Source: JAMXLG01 sp963818925 (lineage in GTDB: Bacteria; Vulcanimicrobiota; Vulcanimicrobiia; Vulcanimicrobiales; Vulcanimicrobiaceae). From it: DNA of 64,000 nt. The notes below the pieces were generated by a model that had not been told where the DNA came from, searched no databases, and was given only the letters and a program-made list of their open reading frames with translations. This document shows positions 59,784 to 64,000 of this stretch, one piece after another; the stretch's first letter is position 1; each line of letters opens with the position of its first letter. Both the position numbers and the translations under genes were made by a program. The stretch covers positions 2,666,001 to 2,730,000 of the forward strand of contig CAWFTN010000001.1 in NCBI GenBank assembly GCA_963818925.1, given 5' to 3'.

Positions 59784-61618
59784 ACACCAACACCGCGAAC
59801 GATGCGAGCATCGTGCAAAATGCGACCCCGCCGGGCGAACTGCCAACTTCGGTTAAAGAAGAGTTGGAGCGAATTGAGAACAGCGAGCTGGAGGATATTG
59901 GTCCTGACTGCCTCGGCTGGACAACGTTTGATTCGCCGGGCAGTAAGGACGGGAATGTCTCAATGCTTCTTCCAAAGGATAAGATTGAAAGTCTTCCAGC
60001 ACAATCGCTCGTGACGTTGGAGAGCCCGGACGACCGCGTCTATTTGGGTGCGTGCGTCGAAGGTCCGTTCGCTGAGCCGGACGGCCTCCGGGCCGAAACG
60101 CCGGTGATTGTCACCGCAACTGTGCGAGGACGAGGGAAGGCGCTTTTCCCGAAATTTCATGGTCGCGCAGTTCTCGAAGTGATGGGCGAGTACCGGAACG
60201 GGAACGTAGGCGCAGCATCGCGCCGTCCGTTGCCAAACAGTCGAGTCTACGAGCTTCCAAAGGAAGACGCAATTCGGCTGCTCGGTACCGAAGGTGACCT
60301 TCCGATCGGCCACGCGATGGTCGGTCAACATGACATCACCCTCCATGCCGATACTCGCGTAAAGTCAGCGCTGCCACGGCACACTGGAATCCTCGGAACG
60401 ACCGGCGGTGGCAAGTCGACGACAGTGTCCGGCAAGATCACGCGCGCACAGAAGGCCGGAGTTCCGACAATCCTATTTGATGTCGAGGGCGAGTACGCAG
60501 CCATGTACGAGGCAACAGAGGACAAGCGAATGATCGACGCTCTGGATGGCTACGGGATGAAGCCTGATGGCGCGAAAGACGTTACCGTCTACGTGCTGGT
60601 CGGTCGCGAAACTCGATGCCCGGATCCGTCCCGCGTACGAACTTTTGGACTAAACTTCAGCAAGCTCTCGGCATATGCCGTAGCGGAAATCCTCGAACTT
60701 AACGAGGCCCAGTCGCAGCGTTATTGGATTGCTTACGATCTCACGAAGCGCGCCCTTCGCGATCTAAAGATTTATCCGGCCGATGCCACTCAGAGCGCCG
60801 AAGCACTTCTCGTCGATGAACTCGAGCAGGGCTGGCCCAAGATGACTCTCGCCCACATGTATGACATGATTCGGATGATCTCATCGCGTGCATCCAAGGG
60901 CCCAGAACCCGAATATTTCAAGGGCTTTAAGGAGGCTGACCGCACGGTTCTGCAGCGATTAGTAAAGGAGGCCGAAAGTGTTACGAGCGCTCCAAGCTGG
61001 TTCAACCTTCAGGGGCGCATGAATGGCCTGCTTCGCTTGAATATCTTCGATCAAGCTGGCGCCGGTGACTTGAACTATGACGAGATGATTGAGCGTAACC
61101 ATATCTCGATCATCGACCTCAGCGATACGGAATCGCCGCAATACCGGAATCTTGCGATCGCGCAGATCCTTAGCCATATACAAGAAGCCCAAGACCGCCG
61201 TTACGCAAAAGAGGAACGGACCGGCAAGAAGCATCGCCCAACACTGGTTATCATCGAAGAAGCTCATGAGTTTCTGAGCAGTCAGCGAATTAAAGATATG
61301 CCGACGCTCTTCTCTCAGGTCGCTCGCATCGCGAAACGCGGTCGTAAGCGCTGGTTGAGCCTCGTCTTCGTCACGCAGCTTCCTCAGCATTTACCCGACG
61401 AGGTTCTCAGCTTGATCAACAATTGGATTATTCACAAGGTAACAGATACAGGCGTGCTGAGTCGGTTGCGCAAGACGATCGGCGCAATCGAATCAAATCT
61501 TTGGGACAGAATCCCTTCGCTGGGACCAGGGCTCGCGGTTGTATCGCTGCAGACTCAGAAACGTGCGCTAGTAACGCGCATCCTTCCAACGCCTTGCAAG
61601 CTGCTGATGGCCGACTAG
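59780..61618 (+). CDS. HerA-type hexameric DNA translocase
   Basis: The 612-residue protein has an N-terminal HAS-barrel-like region (about 40-185), the Walker A G206-TTGGGKS213 (LGTTGGGKSTTVSGKI), the Walker B VIIEEAHEFL (about 490-499), and a sensor/Arg-finger segment (RIAKRGRKRWLSLVFVTQLPQHLP). HerA is an FtsK-like motor that moves along double-stranded DNA and drives NurA for end resection; in bacterial defence it also partners other nucleases. It overlaps the NurA-like gene by 4 bases and has AAAGGATG before the ATG. Confidence 0.9.
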   Translation: MNTNTANDASIVQNATPPGELPTSVKEELERIENSELEDIGPDCLGWTTFDSPGSKDGNVSMLLPKDKIESLPAQSLVTLESPDDRVYLGACVEGPFAEPDGLRAETPVIVTATVRGRGKALFPKFHGRAVLEVMGEYRNGNVGAASRRPLPNSRVYELPKEDAIRLLGTEGDLPIGHAMVGQHDITLHADTRVKSALPRHTGILGTTGGGKSTTVSGKITRAQKAGVPTILFDVEGEYAAMYEATEDKRMIDALDGYGMKPDGAKDVTVYVLVGRETRCPDPSRVRTFGLNFSKLSAYAVAEILELNEAQSQRYWIAYDLTKRALRDLKIYPADATQSAEALLVDELEQGWPKMTLAHMYDMIRMISSRASKGPEPEYFKGFKEADRTVLQRLVKEAESVTSAPSWFNLQGRMNGLLRLNIFDQAGAGDLNYDEMIERNHISIIDLSDTESPQYRNLAIAQILSHIQEAQDRRYAKEERTGKKHRPTLVIIEEAHEFLSSQRIKDMPTLFSQVARIAKRGRKRWLSLVFVTQLPQHLPDEVLSLINNWIIHKVTDTGVLSRLRKTIGAIESNLWDRIPSLGPGLAVVSLQTQKRALVTRILPTPCKLLMAD

Positions 61619-61639
61619 CTCCATTCGAGGAAGCGCAAA

Positions 61640-62950
61640 ATGGCACAACCTATGACGGGCTCTCTACGTTGCCCAAAATGCAAACACGATATTCCCCTTA
61701 CCGAGTCACTTGCAGCGCCCTTCGTTGAGCAAGCTCGGCGCGAGTTCGAGTCGACTCTGGCAGCTCGCAACGCGGAAATTGCGGAGCGTGAGGCCGAAAT
61801 CACTCAAGAACACGCAGCGATCGAGTCGTTGAAACGGTCCATCGAACATCGGATTTCAATGGGCGTAGTAGAACGTTTGGACGAAGAGCGCGAACGGCTT
61901 CTTGAGCATGCAACAGCTAATGCGAGACTGGAAATGTCGGCCGCAATATCGGAGCGAGATAGCGTGATCGCTTCACTAAAATCCGCGCAGAACGATCTCA
62001 CAAAGCGTTTGAGCGACGCACAAGGTCGCGAGTTGGAGCTAGAGGTTGATCGGCGGGCACTTGAAACGCGAATAGCCGAACAAGACCTGGTTGTCGAACG
62101 TCGCGTCCAGGAAGCAATGACGCCACTGAGAGCTGAACTCGGGCGACAAGCCGAAGAGCGAGCAGTACTCAGTGTGCGCGAACGAGACATCATTATTGAG
62201 CAATTGCGCGGTCAAATTGACGAACTCAAACAACGTGTCGATCAAGGCTCACAACAATTGCAGGGTGAGGCCCAAGAGGTTCATCTGGAAGATGAATTGC
62301 AGCGCACATTCGCCATCGATCGAATACTGCCGGTACCCAAAGGCGAAGCTGGTGGAGATGTCTTGCAATTGGTCCTCACCGCCGGTGGCCAAGCCGCGGG
62401 GTCCATACTGTGGGAGTCGAAGCGGACAAAGCATTGGAACGAAGATTGGCTCGCGAAGGTGCGCGCCGACCAACGAAAAGCCAGCGCTGACGCCGCAGTG
62501 ATCGTAACACGCGCGCTTCCAAAAGGCATAACGACCTTTGCACTCGTGGAGGGCGTGTGGGTCGTTTCATCGCCGCTAGCAATGCCTGTCGCGACAATGT
62601 TGCGACAAGCGATTCTCAAATTTGCGACGCTCAAATCAATCGCCGAAGGAAAACAAACTAAGGCGGAGCTGCTCTATCAGTATTTGAACGGTCCAACTTT
62701 TTCAGCAAGGCTCAGCACACTCGCCGAGGCATTCAATAAGATACGCGCCGAGCACGAGACTGAACGCAAGATATTACTGCGCCAGTGGGCAAAACGCGAG
62801 CAGCAACTTAAGCTAGTCGAGGCGGCGCTTATGGGATTTCTCGGCGACGTCGAGGGCATTGCAGGCAGCGACGTCAAGGCGCTAGCAGACATGACCGTCG
62901 CTATATCTCAGGAAGCGGCGCCGATTGGCGAACTGCCCCGTACTGCCTAA
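61640..62950 (+). CDS. DUF2130 protein: zinc ribbon, coiled coil and PD-(D/E)xK-like core
   Basis: The 436-residue protein has a CPKC pair (11-14), a long coiled coil (about 30-215, rich in Glu/Arg/Ala heptads), and a C-terminal domain with E219, D240 (GDVLQLV) and E259-S-K261 (ILWESKRTKHW). This spacing fits a PD-(D/E)xK nuclease core. DUF2130 genes often sit near restriction and repair genes. It starts 21 bases after HerA, so it probably belongs to the same transcript. Activity and target are not known. Confidence 0.78.
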   Translation: MAQPMTGSLRCPKCKHDIPLTESLAAPFVEQARREFESTLAARNAEIAEREAEITQEHAAIESLKRSIEHRISMGVVERLDEERERLLEHATANARLEMSAAISERDSVIASLKSAQNDLTKRLSDAQGRELELEVDRRALETRIAEQDLVVERRVQEAMTPLRAELGRQAEERAVLSVRERDIIIEQLRGQIDELKQRVDQGSQQLQGEAQEVHLEDELQRTFAIDRILPVPKGEAGGDVLQLVLTAGGQAAGSILWESKRTKHWNEDWLAKVRADQRKASADAAVIVTRALPKGITTFALVEGVWVVSSPLAMPVATMLRQAILKFATLKSIAEGKQTKAELLYQYLNGPTFSARLSTLAEAFNKIRAEHETERKILLRQWAKREQQLKLVEAALMGFLGDVEGIAGSDVKALADMTVAISQEAAPIGELPRTA

Positions 62951-63015
62951 CATGATGAGCTAGGAACGCCTGGCATCATGTGGTAGAATAGCGTCCAAAA
63001 ATATCGATGCAATTA

Positions 63016-63044
63016 GGTCGGCTCGGGTTTACCTGAAGCCGACC
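63016..63044. other. Hairpin between the DUF2130 and methyltransferase genes
   Basis: GGTCGGCT and AGCCGACC form a perfect 8-bp stem around 13 bases that can fold again (GGT-TT-ACC). It lies 33 bases before the methyltransferase start and 65 after the DUF2130 stop. It may attenuate transcription or separate expression of the methyltransferase. Confidence 0.5.
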
Positions 63045-63077
63045 TCTTGCCGGCAGGCCGCGCAAAGGTGTTACGTT

Positions 63078-64000
63078 TTGGAATCTATTCACCCGTTCCC
63101 GGCTCGTATGTCGCCGGATATTGCCCTAAAAATCTTGCAGCGTGGACGCAATCGAAAGCGCGTGCTGGACCCCATGATGGGATCGGGAACGACCTTAATT
63201 ACAGCTCGAACCTGGGGTCACGAAGCGTTTGGTATTGACAGTGATCCTTTAGCGGTTCTCATAGCTCGGGCATCGGTAAAAGACCTCGATGCCGATCGTT
63301 TCGCTCGCGATGCGGAAGATCTACTATTGCGTGCAAAGCGACTCTATCCCGAAATATCTTCGGCAGCAGCGTATCCTGATCACGCTAACGTTGAGACTCA
63401 AGAGTTCATACGATACTGGTTTGACACCACCAGTCGCCGACAGTTGACCGCAATGATTCGCGCCTTGAATAGTCGCCGGTATGAATCACATGCCTTCCTA
63501 AAGATCGCAATATCGCGGATGATCATCGCGAAAGAAGCGAGCGTTAGCAAAGCGATCGACATCTCGCATAGTCGGCCTCACATCCGCCGTGACGGCACGC
63601 CAAGACGCCCCTTTGAAGTTTTTCAACGGAGCACGAATGCAGTTGTGCGCGGCGCCAGTTTCGCAAAACGATGTGGACTTCCGAAGGCTAACGCTCGAAA
63701 GGGAGATTGTCGAGATCTGCCGTTTGGCGACGGTGAATTTGATTGCATCGTCACTTCGCCACCCTATTTGAATGCAATCGACTATATGAGGGGTCACAAG
63801 TTGAGCCTCGTATGGTTTGACTACAACGTGGATCAGTTGAGAGCGATTCGTTCCGGGAACATAGGATCCGAGCGCGGGACAAAGACGGAGCGCCTCGATT
63901 ACGTTGTCGATGCCATGGTCCAAGATGCGGCCAGCCTTTCATCGAGCTTGCTCAATAAACTCAGGCGTTATGTCAGTGACCTCGAAAGTTCACTACTTGA
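63078..64000 (+). CDS. Site-specific DNA methyltransferase, N-terminal part (runs off window)
   Basis: At least 307 residues are visible, open to the right edge. The start TTG at 63078 has AAAGGTG eight bases upstream and gives ESIHPFPARMSP, the usual opening. The SAM site DPMMGSGTT (D31) is followed by FGIDSDPLAV, DISHSRPH, and the catalytic TSPPYLNAIDYMRGH (226-240). The order (SAM motif first, catalytic TSPPY later) and TSPPY suggest N4-cytosine or N6-adenine methylation. It probably protects host DNA from the nucleases encoded before it. Confidence 0.88.
   Translation, partial: MESIHPFPARMSPDIALKILQRGRNRKRVLDPMMGSGTTLITARTWGHEAFGIDSDPLAVLIARASVKDLDADRFARDAEDLLLRAKRLYPEISSAAAYPDHANVETQEFIRYWFDTTSRRQLTAMIRALNSRRYESHAFLKIAISRMIIAKEASVSKAIDISHSRPHIRRDGTPRRPFEVFQRSTNAVVRGASFAKRCGLPKANARKGDCRDLPFGDGEFDCIVTSPPYLNAIDYMRGHKLSLVWFDYNVDQLRAIRSGNIGSERGTKTERLDYVVDAMVQDAASLSSSLLNKLRRYVSDLESSLL

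Noticed and set aside
1..64000. CRISPR arrays, rRNA or complete insertion sequences
   Set aside because: Reading both strands showed no regularly spaced repeats, rRNA segments or transposase motifs.

Overview
The window is GC-rich chromosomal DNA from a free-living bacterium. It is packed with short-spaced or overlapping genes on both strands and has no rRNA, tRNA or CRISPR that I can see. MurE carries the DNPR motif of meso-diaminopimelate-adding enzymes, so the wall is probably DAP-type. Heat-shock genes sit behind CIRCE-type operators, which implies HrcA control. The mix of DUF3618/Holin-X membrane genes, an aerobic-type KorAB, DUF5069 and many small secreted proteins resembles uncultured lineages such as Candidatus Eremiobacterota (WPS-2) or Dormibacterota. 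That placement is an inference with low confidence and needs marker-gene phylogeny.

Region 1 (1-12,042): hsp20-lon (lon runs off the left edge) under a CIRCE-like repeat; two receiver/HD-GYP regulators whose HD motif is degenerate; an operon-like run of alcohol dehydrogenase, alpha/beta hydrolase, two APC permeases and an ammonium channel; and a three-gene membrane cluster resembling the yqjD/yqjE stress genes. Region 2 (12,031-25,613): korAB, a DHA2 exporter with a small secreted protein, aqpZ, an MFS-acyltransferase fusion, a secreted glycosidase-like protein, a lipoprotein with an aspartic-protease/PDZ protein, a decayed CoA-transferase gene and an SDR without the catalytic Tyr. Region 3 (25,614-41,554): groESL with promoter, CIRCE and terminator; an exported MetX-like hydrolase; an arginase-family enzyme; alr; a multicopper-oxidase remnant; an Ig-like protein with a probable frameshift; dacB; hisA-gltA; and a Tat-exported amidohydrolase. 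Two copies of a dispersed repeat also lie here.

Region 4 (41,559-56,622, minus strand) is a tightly overlapping division and cell-wall cluster: mraZ-rsmH-ftsL-ftsI-murE-murF-X-mraY-murD-ftsW-murG-murC-murB-ddl. X is a coenzyme F420-0:glutamate-ligase-family gene translationally embedded between murF and mraY. The cluster has a promoter and four 10-nt-spaced MraZ-type boxes ahead of mraZ, and it ends at ddl without ftsQ, ftsA or ftsZ.

Region 5 (56,859-64,000, plus strand) is visibly less GC-rich and looks acquired. A sigma-like protein, a small helix-turn-helix-like protein and an ImmA/IrrE metallopeptidase are followed by a NurA-like nuclease, a HerA-type translocase, a coiled-coil DUF2130 protein with a PD-(D/E)xK-like core, and a DNA methyltransferase that runs off the right edge. 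This seven-gene run is the best candidate for an uncharacterised system, probably defence or DNA processing with its own regulatory module.
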